Shown here piece after piece: positions 7,814 through 17,250 of a stretch of 64,000 nucleotides of DNA. The DNA comes from an uncultured Rhodospirillaceae bacterium. Its GTDB lineage: Bacteria > Pseudomonadota > Alphaproteobacteria > Rhodospirillales > Rhodospirillaceae. Location of the stretch: positions 44,394 through 108,393 of the forward strand of contig CALSLN010000023.1 of NCBI GenBank assembly GCA_943787205.1. The letters run 5' to 3'. The notes under the pieces are model-generated. The model did not search any database, was not told where the DNA came from, and saw only the letters and a list, made by a program, of their open reading frames with translations. The translations under genes were made by a program, and so were the position numbers. How positions within the stretch are numbered: the first letter of the stretch is position 1; the number at the start of each line of letters is the position of its first letter.

Positions 7814-8884
7814 ATGCCTAATTTATACCCCTGGATAAAGCCAATTTTGTGGCGGTTGGATGCTGAGACATCACATAGATTGGCGCTTTTAGCGCTTAAA
7901 ACGGTGCCAGCCTGGAGTCTGCCGTCACCCGGCATGTCGGTCGGTCTGGCAACGGAGGTCTGGGGGCGTGTTTTTTCCAATCCAGTCGGTCTTGCGGCGG
8001 GTTTTGATAAGCACGCTGAGGCCGTTTCCGCTCTTTATCGCCTTGGATTCGGGTTTGTGGAGGTGGGGGGCGTAACGCTCCGGCCTCAAACTGGAAATCC
8101 AAAGCCAAGATTATTCCGTTTATCCGAAGACGGGGCCGTGATTAATCGTATGGGCCTCAACAGTGTGGGGGTTGATAAGGTTGTATTGGCGCTGGTTGAC
8201 CAGAGGAGGTCTTCATTGCCAGGGCCACTTGCGGTCAACCTAGGTCTCAATAAAGACTCTGATGATCCACCTTCGGACTATGCGGGCTTGGCACGGTCCT
8301 TGTCCCCTCTGGCCGAAATTCTAACAATAAACGTGTCCTCTCCCAATACACCCGGTCTTCGAGCACTCCAGGATCCAAGCAAGTTAACTGCCATCGTTGA
8401 GGCCGTGAGAACAGCTGCGCTGTCAGCACCTGATACATTGAAGCCCGCAGTGCTGGTGAAAATAGCCCCCGACCTGGAACAGAAAGATATCGAAGATATC
8501 TGTGCTCTGGCACTCAAAGAAGGTTTTGATGGATTAGTGGTTTCAAATACCACGGTGGACCGACCAGAAACGTTGCTGTCTTCCGCTCAGGTGGAGACCG
8601 GCGGATTAAGTGGTCGGCCATTGCTCTTCAAATCCACCGCGCTGCTGAGAGAGATATACGCTCGGACTGAGGGAAAGATTCCTCTCGTCGGTGTTGGGGG
8701 GGTGTCGTCTGCCGCTGAGGCATATGAAAAAATCAAAGCTGGCGCGAGTTTGATTCAGCTGTATTCGGCGCTGGTCTTTAAAGGCCCTGCTCTTGTAGGC
8801 GAGATAAAGAACGGACTTGTCGAGAGCCTGAAGGCTGATGGCTTTGCTTCCATACAGGATGCTGTAGGTGCGGACCACCGATGA
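7814..8884 (+). CDS. pyrD: Dihydroorotate dehydrogenase, quinone-dependent (class 2)
   Basis: The protein has 356 residues, the normal length for class 2 enzymes. It oxidises dihydroorotate to orotate in pyrimidine synthesis, passing electrons through FMN to quinones at the inner membrane. The class 2 N-terminal helical membrane-association segment is present (residues 1-40). Diagnostic parts follow: GLAAGFDKHAEAV, GFGFVEVGGVTLRPQTGNPKPRLFRL, NRMGLNS, the substrate-side NVSSPNTPGLR with the catalytic serine region, VSNTTVDR, and the FMN phosphate loop VGVGGVSSAAEAYEKI with IQLYSALV. The HAD gene starts at 8881 and overlaps the pyrD stop (ATGA), so they are translationally coupled. Confidence 0.97.
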   Translation: MPNLYPWIKPILWRLDAETSHRLALLALKTVPAWSLPSPGMSVGLATEVWGRVFSNPVGLAAGFDKHAEAVSALYRLGFGFVEVGGVTLRPQTGNPKPRLFRLSEDGAVINRMGLNSVGVDKVVLALVDQRRSSLPGPLAVNLGLNKDSDDPPSDYAGLARSLSPLAEILTINVSSPNTPGLRALQDPSKLTAIVEAVRTAALSAPDTLKPAVLVKIAPDLEQKDIEDICALALKEGFDGLVVSNTTVDRPETLLSSAQVETGGLSGRPLLFKSTALLREIYARTEGKIPLVGVGGVSSAAEAYEKIKAGASLIQLYSALVFKGPALVGEIKNGLVESLKADGFASIQDAVGADHR

Positions 8885-9762
8885 GGAAACAAGGCATGAA
8901 AGCGTTGAAGGGATTGTCGGAAGTTTCAGCAGACTTCGACGGCTTTATCCTCGATTTGTGGGGCTTGATACACGATGGCGTGACGGCCTACCCCGGTGTG
9001 GTGGAGACGTTCCTCGCTCTCAAAGAGAGCGGTATCAAGACGATCTTACTTTCGAATGCGCCGCGTCGAAGTCGCCTGCTGATCGACGGCATGACGAAGA
9101 TGGGGGTCGATGCTGATTTATACGGTGATGTTTTTTCGTCGGGTGAGGCGACGTGGCAAGAACTTAAATCCAGGACGGATCCGTTCTTCGCTGCTCTGGG
9201 GAGCCGAGCTTACCATATCGGACCTGAACGCGATGTCAGTGTACTAGAAGACACTGGTATTCAGCGGCTCAATGTAATGGAGCAAGCAGATTTCGTCTTA
9301 AACACGGGGCCGGTAGAGTTGGATCATAGCCTCGATACCTATGAAACGGTTTTAGCTGACGCCCTTGCGCACAGCCTTCCAATGGTCTGCGCGAATCCGG
9401 ATGACGTCGTAATGCGTGAAGGCAAACGTGTTGTCTGCGCTGGAGCGATTGCCCGTCGATACGAGGCGCTGGGAGGGAAGGCTGTGTACCGCGGCAAGCC
9501 AGACCCTGCCGTGTACCACCTCGCTGCTGGTCGATTGGGTATCTCTGACCTCAGTCGTATCGCCGTTATCGGAGATGCGCTGGAGACTGACGTCGCTGGC
9601 GCAAATGCATCCGGACTAAAAGCGATCTGGTGCACCGGTGGTATCCATGCTGAAGCGCTTGGAGTTGCTTACGGTGAGGCCGCTGATCTGGAAAAAGCCT
9701 CTGATCTCGCCAAGCATCAAGACCGAGAACCGTGGGCGATTATTCCTGGCTTTCGCTGGTAA
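8881..9762 (+). CDS. HAD-superfamily class IIA sugar-phosphatase-like hydrolase
   Basis: The protein has 293 residues and matches the alphaproteobacterial TIGR01459-type HAD-IIA family. Motif I is DGFILDLWGLIHDG (about residues 20-33), with the nucleophile Asp in DLWG. Motif II is the Ser in TILLSNAPRRS. Motif III is Lys in YRGKPDPAVY and motif IV is IGDALETDVAGA. The cap between motifs II and III is the large class II type. The family resembles NagD/p-nitrophenyl phosphatases; the physiological substrate is unknown. It overlaps pyrD by 4 bp at the start, and its last 23 bp overlap the convergent AbrB-type gene. Confidence 0.9.
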   Translation: MRKQGMKALKGLSEVSADFDGFILDLWGLIHDGVTAYPGVVETFLALKESGIKTILLSNAPRRSRLLIDGMTKMGVDADLYGDVFSSGEATWQELKSRTDPFFAALGSRAYHIGPERDVSVLEDTGIQRLNVMEQADFVLNTGPVELDHSLDTYETVLADALAHSLPMVCANPDDVVMREGKRVVCAGAIARRYEALGGKAVYRGKPDPAVYHLAAGRLGISDLSRIAVIGDALETDVAGANASGLKAIWCTGGIHAEALGVAYGEAADLEKASDLAKHQDREPWAIIPGFRW

Positions 9763-10846
9763 TTCTGGGATTTTTGCTGCGCCATTTCTCCAAAGCGGCA
9801 AACACGACAGGCCCAATCATGACGATTAGAGCAATGCGCACAATGTGGTGCGTCGTCACAAAAGCGATGTCTTGATCTAAGGCCAATGCCATGAGGCTCA
9901 TTTCTGTGACGCCACCAGGCGCTAACGCTAAGAGCAGCGCCATGGGATTGATACCGACAATAGGGCCTAAGACGATCGCCCCAATGCCGCTTAAGGTGAT
10001 CATTCCAATGGTTACAACAACTGCTAAGCCCAGCGTTTTTCCGGTTGTCGCTAGGGTAAGGCCAGAAAAACGCGAGCCGACTGACGCGCCCAAGACGACC
10101 TGTGCGGATGCAATGAGAACTTCAGGCGGCGATGAAGCGGTCAATCCACTGACGTGCACCAAAGCGCTAAGGATAAGTGGTCCTGCCAGCGCTCCCGCTG
10201 GAAATTTCATCTTTAGTCCGAACCAAAGCCCGGCAACGCAACAGACTGAGAGAAGGCTGATATCGAAAAAAGACATGTCACGGGTGATAGCGTTCACCGT
10301 GTCTGGTCGGTCATAACCGGCAAAGGTGACCATAAGAAACGGAATGGCGAAGGCCACGATAAAAACACGGACTGTATGGGTGAGCGCGATGGTCTGCGGG
10401 TTGCCCCCATTGTCCGAGCCAACCGCTGTCATTTCGGTTAGTCCGGCCGGCAAAGCTGCAAAGAATGCCGTCGCTCTGTCGTATCCAGCTCTTCTCAGAA
10501 ACATTGGCACCAAGATGGCGAGGAGTACTAAGAAGCCCGCTAGAATTGACAAGCTCACAGCCCATTGAATGATCTGTCCTGCAAGGTCTGGGGTGAAGGC
10601 GCTGCCGAGGAGGACTCCAATCACCGCGATCATAAAATTGCGGAGGTGCTTTGACATTGCCAGTGATGTTCCACTGATAGCCGCAACTGATGTGGCGGCC
10701 ATGGCGCCGAGCATCCAGGGTAGGGGGAGTGACAGGGCAAAAAATATCGCTCCGCCAGTGCCGCCGAGGCCGAGCGCTATCGCGATATTTCTGAGACTTG
10801 CAGTTGGTAAAGAAGAAGGTGTCGTGCCGTTAGGCGACTCACTCAC
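9740..10846 (-). CDS. AbrB/DUF4010-like family inner-membrane transporter
   Basis: The protein has 368 residues with about ten transmembrane helices and an internal repeat. Each half contains a similar LPAGLTEM / [10 protein letters not shown] motif (about residues 135 and 310), the hallmark of the AbrB family (ammonia monooxygenase-associated membrane protein; duplication type TIGR03082). Members have been proposed as regulators or exporters, but the substrate is not settled. Its start overlaps the NAD kinase stop by 4 bp (ATGA), so the two genes are co-translated. It converges on the HAD gene with a 23-bp overlap. Confidence 0.88.
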   Translation of the reverse strand: MSESPNGTTPSSLPTASLRNIAIALGLGGTGGAIFFALSLPLPWMLGAMAATSVAAISGTSLAMSKHLRNFMIAVIGVLLGSAFTPDLAGQIIQWAVSLSILAGFLVLLAILVPMFLRRAGYDRATAFFAALPAGLTEMTAVGSDNGGNPQTIALTHTVRVFIVAFAIPFLMVTFAGYDRPDTVNAITRDMSFFDISLLSVCCVAGLWFGLKMKFPAGALAGPLILSALVHVSGLTASSPPEVLIASAQVVLGASVGSRFSGLTLATTGKTLGLAVVVTIGMITLSGIGAIVLGPIVGINPMALLLALAPGGVTEMSLMALALDQDIAFVTTHHIVRIALIVMIGPVVFAALEKWRSKNPRITSESQE

Positions 10847-11610
10847 GGTGAGAATTGCTCAGCAAGAATTCGCTCTTCCAAATTGTGTTCCGGGTCGAAC
10901 AGAAGCTTAATCGACTGTGTGCGATCTTCTTTTATCGTGACTTCAACAACGTGACGAACCTCGGTGCGATCAGCCACCGCACTGACTGGTCGCTTGTCAG
11001 AGTCCAAGATCTCAAATTTTATGACAGCATTATCCGGTACAATTGCGCCGCGCCAACGTCGTGGGCGGAAGGCGCTAATGGACGTAACAGCAAGGAGATC
11101 AGCCCCTAGCGGTAATACTGGGCCGTGAACTGAAAGGTTGTACGCGGTGCTACCGGCTGGTGTGCACACAAGCGCGCCGTCGCAAACCAGTTCCTCCATG
11201 CGGCACCGGTCATTGATGAAGACTTTAAGTTTTGCTGCTTGTCGAGATTCTCTCAACATGGAGACTTCGTTGATGGCAAGGGCGCATGATTCCTTTCCTT
11301 CGGAATCAATTGTTGTCATTTTTAGAGGGTGTAGCTCAACCGTTTCGGCTTTAGCAAGGCGAGCTGGAAGGTCATCTTCGGAATACTCATTCATCAAAAA
11401 ACCGACGGTCCCGCGGTGCATGCCGAACACCGGTTTGGCGAGTGGAAGGAACGTATGTAAGGCTTCAAGCATGTACCCGTCGCCGCCGAGGGCAACAATC
11501 ACGTCTGCGTCTTCGGGCTTTAGTTGCCCATAGCGCTTATGCAGGCTCTGGAGGGCAATCTGCGCTGGTTCGCTGTCTGTGGCCACAAAGGCAACGCTTG
11601 GTTCACTCAT
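10843..11610 (-). CDS. nadK: NAD kinase
   Basis: The protein has 255 residues, the short form common in alphaproteobacteria. It phosphorylates NAD+ to NADP+ with ATP or polyphosphate. It has the catalytic GGDG motif ([10 protein letters not shown], about residues 41-50), the NE motif with [11 protein letters not shown] (about 110-120), the [17 protein letters not shown] dinucleotide-binding segment (about 144-160) and the GPVLPL loop. The protein is cytosolic. Its stop overlaps the start of the AbrB-type transporter gene. No regulatory element was seen upstream. Confidence 0.96.
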   Translation of the reverse strand: MSEPSVAFVATDSEPAQIALQSLHKRYGQLKPEDADVIVALGGDGYMLEALHTFLPLAKPVFGMHRGTVGFLMNEYSEDDLPARLAKAETVELHPLKMTTIDSEGKESCALAINEVSMLRESRQAAKLKVFINDRCRMEELVCDGALVCTPAGSTAYNLSVHGPVLPLGADLLAVTSISAFRPRRWRGAIVPDNAVIKFEILDSDKRPVSAVADRTEVRHVVEVTIKEDRTQSIKLLFDPEHNLEERILAEQFSP

Positions 11611-11684
11611 GATCGCACCGGTGCAGGGTTAATAGTGTCTGTTGGTCGGTTGCAGCAAAGTATATAGGCGGAACCGGGTAGAGC

Positions 11685-12674
11685 CTACCCGCCAGTTACA
11701 CTCATGTGGCGGGATACTGCTGGACGGTTGTTTCTCCGGTCGATTATGAAATCGTGGCCTTTTGGTTTGCGCTCTATTGATTCATGGATTGCAGCAATGA
11801 GGGGCTCATTACTTTCGCTCTGTCTTAACGGGGTGCGCAGGTCTGCTGCGTCCTCCTGACCGAGGCACATGTATAGTGTGCCGGTGCAGGTGAGGCGAAC
11901 TCGGTTGCAGGACTCGCAGAAATTGTGAGTCATGGGAGTTATGAAGCCCACACGCCGTCCAGTTTCCTTGCAGACTGTGTAGCGAGCGGGGCCGCCCGTT
12001 TGGTAGTCTGTATCTTCCAAGGTCCATTCTTTTTGCAGATTCGCGCGCACGATACTAAGGGGCATGTATTGCTCAGTGCGGTCACCATCAATGTCGCCTA
12101 AAGGCATGGTCTCGATAAACGTGAGGTCAAACCCTTGCTCTCCACACCAGGAAACCATGTCGTTTATGTCGTGCTCGTTGGCATCTCGCATCGCCACCGT
12201 ATTGATTTTGATTGCCAGGCCCGCTTGCTTGGCTGCTTCGAGTCCGGCCAAGACCTTATCGAGGTCGCCCCATCGTGTGATCTTGCGAAATGTGTCAGGG
12301 TTCAATGTGTCTAGTGACACGTTGATGCGCTTCACGCCTGCGTTTGCCAATTGGTCTGCAAACTTGGCCAGTTGTGTTCCGTTGGTGGTCAGGGTTAGCT
12401 CGTCTAACGCCCCAGTCTCGAGGTGACGCCCCAGCGACTCGATGAGAGACATAACGTTGCGCCTCACCAAAGGTTCTCCGCCCGTAAGGCGCAGCTTGCG
12501 CACGCCAAGGTCAACGAACGTGCTGCAAAGGCGATCAAGTTCTTCTAACGTCAAAAGGTCGCGTTTGGGCAAGAAAACCATGTCTTCTGCCATGCAATAC
12601 ACGCACCGCAAATCGCATCGGTCTGTAACCGAAACGCGAAGATAGGTCACTTCTCTGCCAAACGGATCAATCAT
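11685..12674 (-). CDS. moaA: GTP 3',8-cyclase (molybdenum cofactor biosynthesis)
   Basis: The protein has 329 residues. It carries out the first step of molybdopterin synthesis, GTP to 3',8-cyclo-7,8-dihydro-GTP. The N-terminal radical SAM motif is Cys20/Cys24/Cys27 (CDLRCVYC), with the SAM-binding [12 protein letters not shown]. The C-terminal [4Fe-4S] ligands [14 protein letters not shown] are present, and the protein ends in the catalytically needed Gly-Gly tail (SVTGG). No other moa gene lies in the window, so the pathway is dispersed. Intergenic space downstream (74 bp to nadK) shows nothing notable. Confidence 0.97.
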   Translation of the reverse strand: MIDPFGREVTYLRVSVTDRCDLRCVYCMAEDMVFLPKRDLLTLEELDRLCSTFVDLGVRKLRLTGGEPLVRRNVMSLIESLGRHLETGALDELTLTTNGTQLAKFADQLANAGVKRINVSLDTLNPDTFRKITRWGDLDKVLAGLEAAKQAGLAIKINTVAMRDANEHDINDMVSWCGEQGFDLTFIETMPLGDIDGDRTEQYMPLSIVRANLQKEWTLEDTDYQTGGPARYTVCKETGRRVGFITPMTHNFCESCNRVRLTCTGTLYMCLGQEDAADLRTPLRQSESNEPLIAAIHESIERKPKGHDFIIDRRNNRPAVSRHMSVTGG

Positions 12675-12778
12675 GCCGACTGTTTATCATGGTGGGGGTC
12701 ATTTTGTTAATTGTTGTGCACTGATTTTCTTTAGAAATCTTAGCGTTGCTGGCCATATGGTGACAACGGCAGTGAAAC

Positions 12779-12967
12779 TCAATCCCTTGGTAACTCGTCG
12801 GGATCTATGTGCTCAAGGTTAACAATCGACGTATTAACTACAATTTTTCCCATATTCTCAAAATTCACGGTCACTTTTGTGCCTACGGCAGATTGAACTT
12901 GGCCGATACCCCAATCAGGCTGGGCGGGGTTTACGACAAGGGCTCCAGGAATATGGTCCGATTGCAT
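12779..12967 (-). CDS. DUF3553-family small protein
   Basis: The protein has 62 residues. The segment VVNPAQPDWGIGQVQSAVGTKVTVNFENMGK matches the DUF3553 family, usually written as pushing a P-x-x-P-D-W-G-x-G-Q-V core found in small alphaproteobacterial proteins and in some helicases. The minus-strand frame stays open upstream across the start of chpT, but conservation begins only at about MQSDHIPGALV, so I chose the ATG at 12967; an AGGA lies about 12 bases before it. The strand is opposite to chpT, whose start is 107 bp away. Function is unknown; the fold resembles the small beta-barrel of CarD/UvrD tails. Confidence 0.75.
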   Translation of the reverse strand: MQSDHIPGALVVNPAQPDWGIGQVQSAVGTKVTVNFENMGKIVVNTSIVNLEHIDPDELPRD

Positions 12968-13074
12968 GCGGTTTTCGCATCCTGATAATGTTTTATTTGA
13001 GTGTACAGGCTGTTGGGCGACAACCAACAGTCTTGCTATGATGGGTGAATTGATTTTGCCGGATATGACGAAAA

Positions 13075-13734
13075 ATGAACACTGACCTTCAAATCGCACA
13101 TCTCTTATGCACGCGCCTTTGTCATGATTTGGCGGGCCCGGTTGGCGCAATTTCGGCGGGCGTTGGGTTGATGGGCAGCGATCCTTCACTGATCGATGAC
13201 GAAACCCTCTCGCTTCTGTCTGGCAGTGCCGATGCGGCAGGCCGCAAACTAAAGTTCCTCCGCATGGCCTTTGGTTGGTCTGGTGGCGGTTCAGCAAAGT
13301 TCGATGGTTTGGAACGAACTCTTGTTGAATACCTTGATGCGACATCCGGTTTGAGTGGTGCGCCGACACTCGAATGGCCGGTGCAAGAGAGCTTAGAGGG
13401 AGTGATGAATCATCTGGGCAATAGTGGACCGCAGATAGTATCAAACCTTGCTCTCCTAGGTCTTGAATGCATGCACAGTTGCGAAACCCTGTCGTTAGCC
13501 GTGACTGCTGCCACTGGCGGCCTCGATATCGTTGTTGTTAACCGTACGGCACCTGAGCGGACTTCAAGACTGCGTGAGGATACAGAGGCTGCTATTTCCA
13601 GTCCGAGTGAGGCTCCGCTGACAGCCCAGAACGTTCAGGCCCACCTGACACGATCTCTTGTCACCGGAACTGGCGGTGCCCTGGCTGTTAGAGACGATGG
13701 TGGTGGAGCGATTCTTACCGCCCATTGGCCGTAA
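13075..13734 (+). CDS. chpT: Histidine phosphotransferase ChpT
   Basis: The protein has 219 residues. In alphaproteobacteria ChpT relays phosphate from the CckA hybrid kinase to CtrA and CpdR. The phospho-accepting helix has the family motif LLCTRLCHDLAGPVGAISAG with His17. A second helix of the four-helix dimerisation bundle follows, and then a degenerate histidine-kinase-like ATPase fold (about residues 85-219) that cannot bind ATP: the G boxes are absent apart from GGGAILTAHWP at the end. ctrA is encoded 4.5 kb away on the other strand, so two consecutive members of the relay lie in this window. The CheY-like gene follows after 197 bp. Confidence 0.92.
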   Translation: MNTDLQIAHLLCTRLCHDLAGPVGAISAGVGLMGSDPSLIDDETLSLLSGSADAAGRKLKFLRMAFGWSGGGSAKFDGLERTLVEYLDATSGLSGAPTLEWPVQESLEGVMNHLGNSGPQIVSNLALLGLECMHSCETLSLAVTAATGGLDIVVVNRTAPERTSRLREDTEAAISSPSEAPLTAQNVQAHLTRSLVTGTGGALAVRDDGGGAILTAHWP

Positions 13735-13931
13735 AGATGCGACGTTTTGCAACTGAGGCGGTGCCACCCCAGGAAAATTAAGTCGTATCGAGCCGATAGC
13801 GTGTGCTTTCTATCGCTTTATCGCGGCTCTCTAACCCACTAATGTATTGTTAGAAAACGATGAAATGTACAACTGGGGGGGATGGAACGCATGGCTCGTC
13901 GTGGCTCAAGCCGACCTTGCCCAATACCTAA

Positions 13932-14300
13932 ATGAAGCGTTGCCTAATTGTGGATGACTCACGGGTGATCCGGCGCGTAGCGCGCCGTATTGTTGAAGAC
14001 CTTGGCTTTAAAGCTGAAGAAGCAGTCGATGGCGCTAAAGCTCTCGATGCGACGCGAGTGAGTATGCCCAATGTCGTTTTGTTAGACTGGGAGATGCCCA
14101 ATCTGTCTGGGTTGGGCTACTTAAAAGAGCTTAGGGCACTGCCAAACGGTCATATTCCGAAGGTTGTTTTTTGCGCAACGGAGAATGACCCGAAAGATAT
14201 ACAAGAGGCGCTCAATGCTGGTGCTGATGAATACATAATGAAGCCATTTGATGGCGAAATCGTGCGCGCAAAGTTTGATATTATTGGTGTGCTTGACTAG
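13932..14300 (+). CDS. CheY-like single-domain response regulator
   Basis: The protein has 122 residues, a stand-alone receiver with acidic pair D8/D9, phospho-acceptor Asp52 (VVLLDWEMPN), switch Thr/Ala region VVFCATEND and Lys at YIMKPFDGE (about 105). It lies between chpT and cheR, all on the plus strand, a gene order common in alphaproteobacterial chemotaxis loci. It therefore most probably works in chemotaxis as a motor-binding CheY or a phosphate sink, or as a receiver fed by ChpT. No chemotaxis kinase is visible in the window, so the assignment is by context. Confidence 0.88.
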   Translation: MKRCLIVDDSRVIRRVARRIVEDLGFKAEEAVDGAKALDATRVSMPNVVLLDWEMPNLSGLGYLKELRALPNGHIPKVVFCATENDPKDIQEALNAGADEYIMKPFDGEIVRAKFDIIGVLD

Positions 14301-14369
14301 TGACCCGCTCTTTCTACATCCGTCTTGGATTTGCGTTCTCTGACTCTTGGTGTCAGGTGAGGTCGGGCC

Positions 14370-15262
14370 ATGACACCTGAAGATTTTGATTTTGTTGCGA
14401 CGCTCCTAAAGGACCGGTCTGGCCTCGTGCTGACCAGCGACAAGTCCTACCTGATCGAGAATCGACTGATGCCCGTGTTGCGTAGACGCAGGCTCAAAGG
14501 GTTAGAAGACTTGATCAGTGACCTCCGGAGGAGAGGAGGAGGTCTTTGGAGCGCGAAGTGATCGAGGCGATGATGTCCGTTGAGACATCATTTTTCCGCG
14601 ATTGGAAACCCTTTGAACATTTCCGGACCGTCACCCTCCCCAATCTCTTATTGGCTCGGAAAGAGAAGCAGTCTTTTCGTATTCTCTGTTGTGGTGTCTC
14701 CACAGGGCAAGAGGCGTATTCTTTGGCTCTACTGCTTCGACAGGCTAGTGAACTGCTAGGAGCATGTGATCCACAGATCTTGGGTGTCGATATCGCTGAT
14801 GGAGCAGTTACTCGCGCACAGAAAGGTGTTTATTCCCAATTTGAGGCCCAAAGCGGCTTGCCGATCCAGATGCTCATGTCTGGCTTTGAGAAAATTGGCG
14901 ACGCGCAGTGGCGAATCAAAGATATCTTACGGGCTGGTATAGAATTTAAGAGCTGGAATTTGCTTGATGAACTGTATCCGCTCGGCGCATTTGACGTGGT
15001 GTTCTGCCGGAACGTTCTTACGTTCTTTGACCAAGAAACGAAAATAAAAGTCCTGGGTCGAGTCTCTCGACTCTTGTCGGATGACGGAGCGCTCTATCTC
15101 GGTGTATCCGAGACGACCGCGAGTATATCACCAAACTTTATGCCGATTGCCCCAGAAATTGGTGTGTTCGGTGTGCATCGTCCCGATCGCCCCGCCACAC
15201 AATCTCTAGCCGCCGGCGCTTGGCCTCCTCATGCTCAATCGAGCGCGAAAGAGTCCGCGTAG
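14370..15262 (+). pseudogene. cheR: CheR chemotaxis methyltransferase, split by a one-base frameshift
   Basis: The full gene would encode 297 residues that methylate glutamates on chemoreceptors using SAM. The N-terminal part (14370 to about 14540) gives the CheR helical domain, MTPEDFDFVATLLKDRSGLVL. The frame then changes inside the purine-rich run GGAGGAGAGGAGGAGG and continues (from about 14543) as LEREVIEAMMSVETSFFRD, the expected CheR sequence. The SAM-binding region (ILCCGVSTGQEAYSLALLL) and the FDVVFCRNVLTFFD motif follow. As written, the first frame stops at 14561. A single missing base explains the break. It may be a sequencing/assembly error, a real mutation or, less likely, frameshifting. 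The 3' end overlaps the convergent carbamoyltransferase gene by 28 bp. Confidence 0.88.
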
Positions 15263-17070
15263 TCTTCCGCTAGTTGAGGGTCTTGCTCGCTTTTTTCGAG
15301 CACACAGTCACCAATAACCAATACATCCATTCCGGTTGCCATAAAGCACCTGAACGCATCCTCTGGAGTGCAGACGATGGGTTCGCCGCGCACGTTAAAG
15401 CTGGTGTTCACTACGATCGGAACGCCGGTCTTTTCTTTAAATTTTTCTATCAGGCTGTGGAATCTAGGGTTGGTTTCTCGATGGACAGTCTGGACCCGTG
15501 CTGAGTAGTCAACATGTGTCACTGCGGGGATGGTCGACCGTTGCGCATTGACGCGGTCGATGCCCCGTCGCTCCAGGTCCAGGCGAGTTAAAGGTATGCA
15601 CTGATTGTTTTCAACAGGTGCGACGATCAGCATGTAGGGACTGTCGCAATCAAGGTCGAACCAATCGCTAACGTCTTCTCGTAAAATTGCCGGCGCAAAT
15701 GGTCGAAAACTTTCTCTGAATTTTACTTTTAGATTCAATGTGCGCTGGGTTTCGGCGTGGCTCGGATTACCAAGGATCGATCTCGCTCCAAGAGCGCGCG
15801 GGCCGAACTCCATCCTGCCTTGAAACCACCCCACGCCTTTGTTGTTCGCCAACGATTCTGCTGTGTGCTCGATCAAGGCGGTCTCATCAAGGCGTTTAAA
15901 TACGGCGCCCGCCTTGGATAGCCTGGCTTCAATATCAGACTGTTCAAAGCCAGGTCCGAGGTAAGTTCCAGACATACCGTCACCGCTTGATGCCGTCTTT
16001 CGATCACCGTCTTTGTAAAGGTGATGAGCGACTAAGGCTGCTCCTAGAGCACCGCCCGCGTCACCGGCTGCGGGCTGAATCCATAATTGGTCAAATATGC
16101 CTTCTGCTTGTATTTTTCCGTTGGCGACACAATTAAGAGCGACGCCTCCTGCGAGGCACAAGTTCGATGCACCGGTTTCTTTTTTTATTCCCCGCGCGAG
16201 GCGTAAAACGACGTCTTCTGTGACCGACTGAATAGAGGCAGCAAGATCCATTTCTCGCTGCCCAATCGCCGTCTCGGGGCTCCTGGTTGGGCCGTCAAAC
16301 AGCTCAGCGAACTTATTGTTCGTCATGGTAAGCCCGGTCGCATAATCGAAATAGCTCAAGTCCAACCGGAACGTTCCGTCGTCCTTGATATCAATGAGGT
16401 TGTCCATGATCTTTTGAGCGAATCTGGGGCGACCATAGGGCGCTAGGCCCATAACCTTGTACTCCCCAGAATTCACCTTGAAGCCTGTGTAAGCCGTGAA
16501 TGCCGAATAAAGCAGGCCGAGCGAGTGCGGAAAGTGAATTTCTTTCTGCATCGATAGGCTGTTGCCTTGGCCATGCGCAAGGGACGTGGTGGCCCACTCT
16601 CCAACCCCATCCATGGTCAGAACTGCGGCTTCATCGAAAGGAGAAGGAAAGAAAGCTGATGCCGCATGACTCAGGTGGTGTTCTGAGAAAATGAGTTTCG
16701 AATTCCAGTCGACGTCTGGGTCGAACGTCTTGAGGTGCGTGATTAAATTGTCTTTTTGGAACAGTTTCTCTTTCACCCAAACCGGAATTGCGCGGCGGAA
16801 AGATGTGAACCCCCGGGGAGCAAAAGCGGCGTAAGTTTCTAAAAGACGCTCGAACTTTAGAAATGGTTTTTCGTAAAATGCAACGACGTCGATGTCGGCT
16901 GGCTTCAGGCCAGAATGCTCAAGGCAATAGTTGATCGAATGTGTTGGCAAAGACGCATCATGCTTGATGCGCGTGAACCGTTCTTCTTGAGCCCCTGCAA
17001 CAATTTGTCCATCAACAATTAGTGCTGCTGCACTGTCGTGATAAAGGGCGGACAGACCAAGAATACGCAC
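15235..17070 (-). CDS. NodU/CmcH-family O-carbamoyltransferase
   Basis: The protein has 611 residues. It transfers a carbamoyl group from carbamoyl phosphate via a carbamoyl-adenylate to a hydroxyl on a small molecule or glycan. The N-terminal Kae1-like ATPase domain shows MRILGLSALYHDSAAALI, the metal-binding HHLSHAASAF (about residues 130-139), LTMDGVGEW and LAGGVALNCVANGKI. The C-terminal domain has GRMEFGPRALGARSIL, FRPFAPAIL and VVNTSFNVRGEPIV. A DUF5989 gene and an SxtJ-like gene lie directly upstream on the same strand (21-bp and 9-bp gaps). This trio recurs in many genomes. The acceptor is unknown; a cell-surface or lipid-linked acceptor is likely because both partners are membrane proteins. 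Confidence 0.93.
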   Translation of the reverse strand: MRILGLSALYHDSAAALIVDGQIVAGAQEERFTRIKHDASLPTHSINYCLEHSGLKPADIDVVAFYEKPFLKFERLLETYAAFAPRGFTSFRRAIPVWVKEKLFQKDNLITHLKTFDPDVDWNSKLIFSEHHLSHAASAFFPSPFDEAAVLTMDGVGEWATTSLAHGQGNSLSMQKEIHFPHSLGLLYSAFTAYTGFKVNSGEYKVMGLAPYGRPRFAQKIMDNLIDIKDDGTFRLDLSYFDYATGLTMTNNKFAELFDGPTRSPETAIGQREMDLAASIQSVTEDVVLRLARGIKKETGASNLCLAGGVALNCVANGKIQAEGIFDQLWIQPAAGDAGGALGAALVAHHLYKDGDRKTASSGDGMSGTYLGPGFEQSDIEARLSKAGAVFKRLDETALIEHTAESLANNKGVGWFQGRMEFGPRALGARSILGNPSHAETQRTLNLKVKFRESFRPFAPAILREDVSDWFDLDCDSPYMLIVAPVENNQCIPLTRLDLERRGIDRVNAQRSTIPAVTHVDYSARVQTVHRETNPRFHSLIEKFKEKTGVPIVVNTSFNVRGEPIVCTPEDAFRCFMATGMDVLVIGDCVLEKSEQDPQLAEDYADSFALD

Positions 17071-17091
17071 CGTGAGTTCCTGCCCGTCAGA

Positions 17092-17241
17092 TTAAAAAAT
17101 CGTATAAATGAAGGGCGCAACAGCGCTGCCCTGCGCGAGTACAATCAGGCCGCCAAAGAGAACGAGCATGAAAATCATCGGGAGAAGCCAGAACTTCTTA
17201 CGGACTCTCAGGAATTGCCAAAATTCGACGATAAAAGACAT
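17092..17241 (-). CDS. DUF5989-family 49-residue membrane protein
   Basis: This gene is very short. The start MSFIVEFWQFLRVRKKFWLL leads into one transmembrane helix (about residues 18-38, rich in Leu/Val/Phe/Gly) and ends LAQGSAVAPFIYTIF. This matches the DUF5989 pattern: an FxxxxRxRKKxWLLP start, a single helix, then a QGSxVAPFIYTxF end. It lies 9 bp after the SxtJ-like gene and 21 bp before the carbamoyltransferase, so it is almost certainly in one operon and may anchor the enzyme at the membrane. Function is otherwise unknown. Confidence 0.9.
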   Translation of the reverse strand: MSFIVEFWQFLRVRKKFWLLPMIFMLVLFGGLIVLAQGSAVAPFIYTIF

Positions 17242-17250
17242 GTGTTAAAC

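Noticed and set aside
12968..13444. Minus-strand open frame continuing from the DUF3553 gene across chpT
   Set aside because: The recognisable DUF3553 protein begins only at the ATG at 12967. The rest is antisense to the intact chpT gene and has no similarity to the family.
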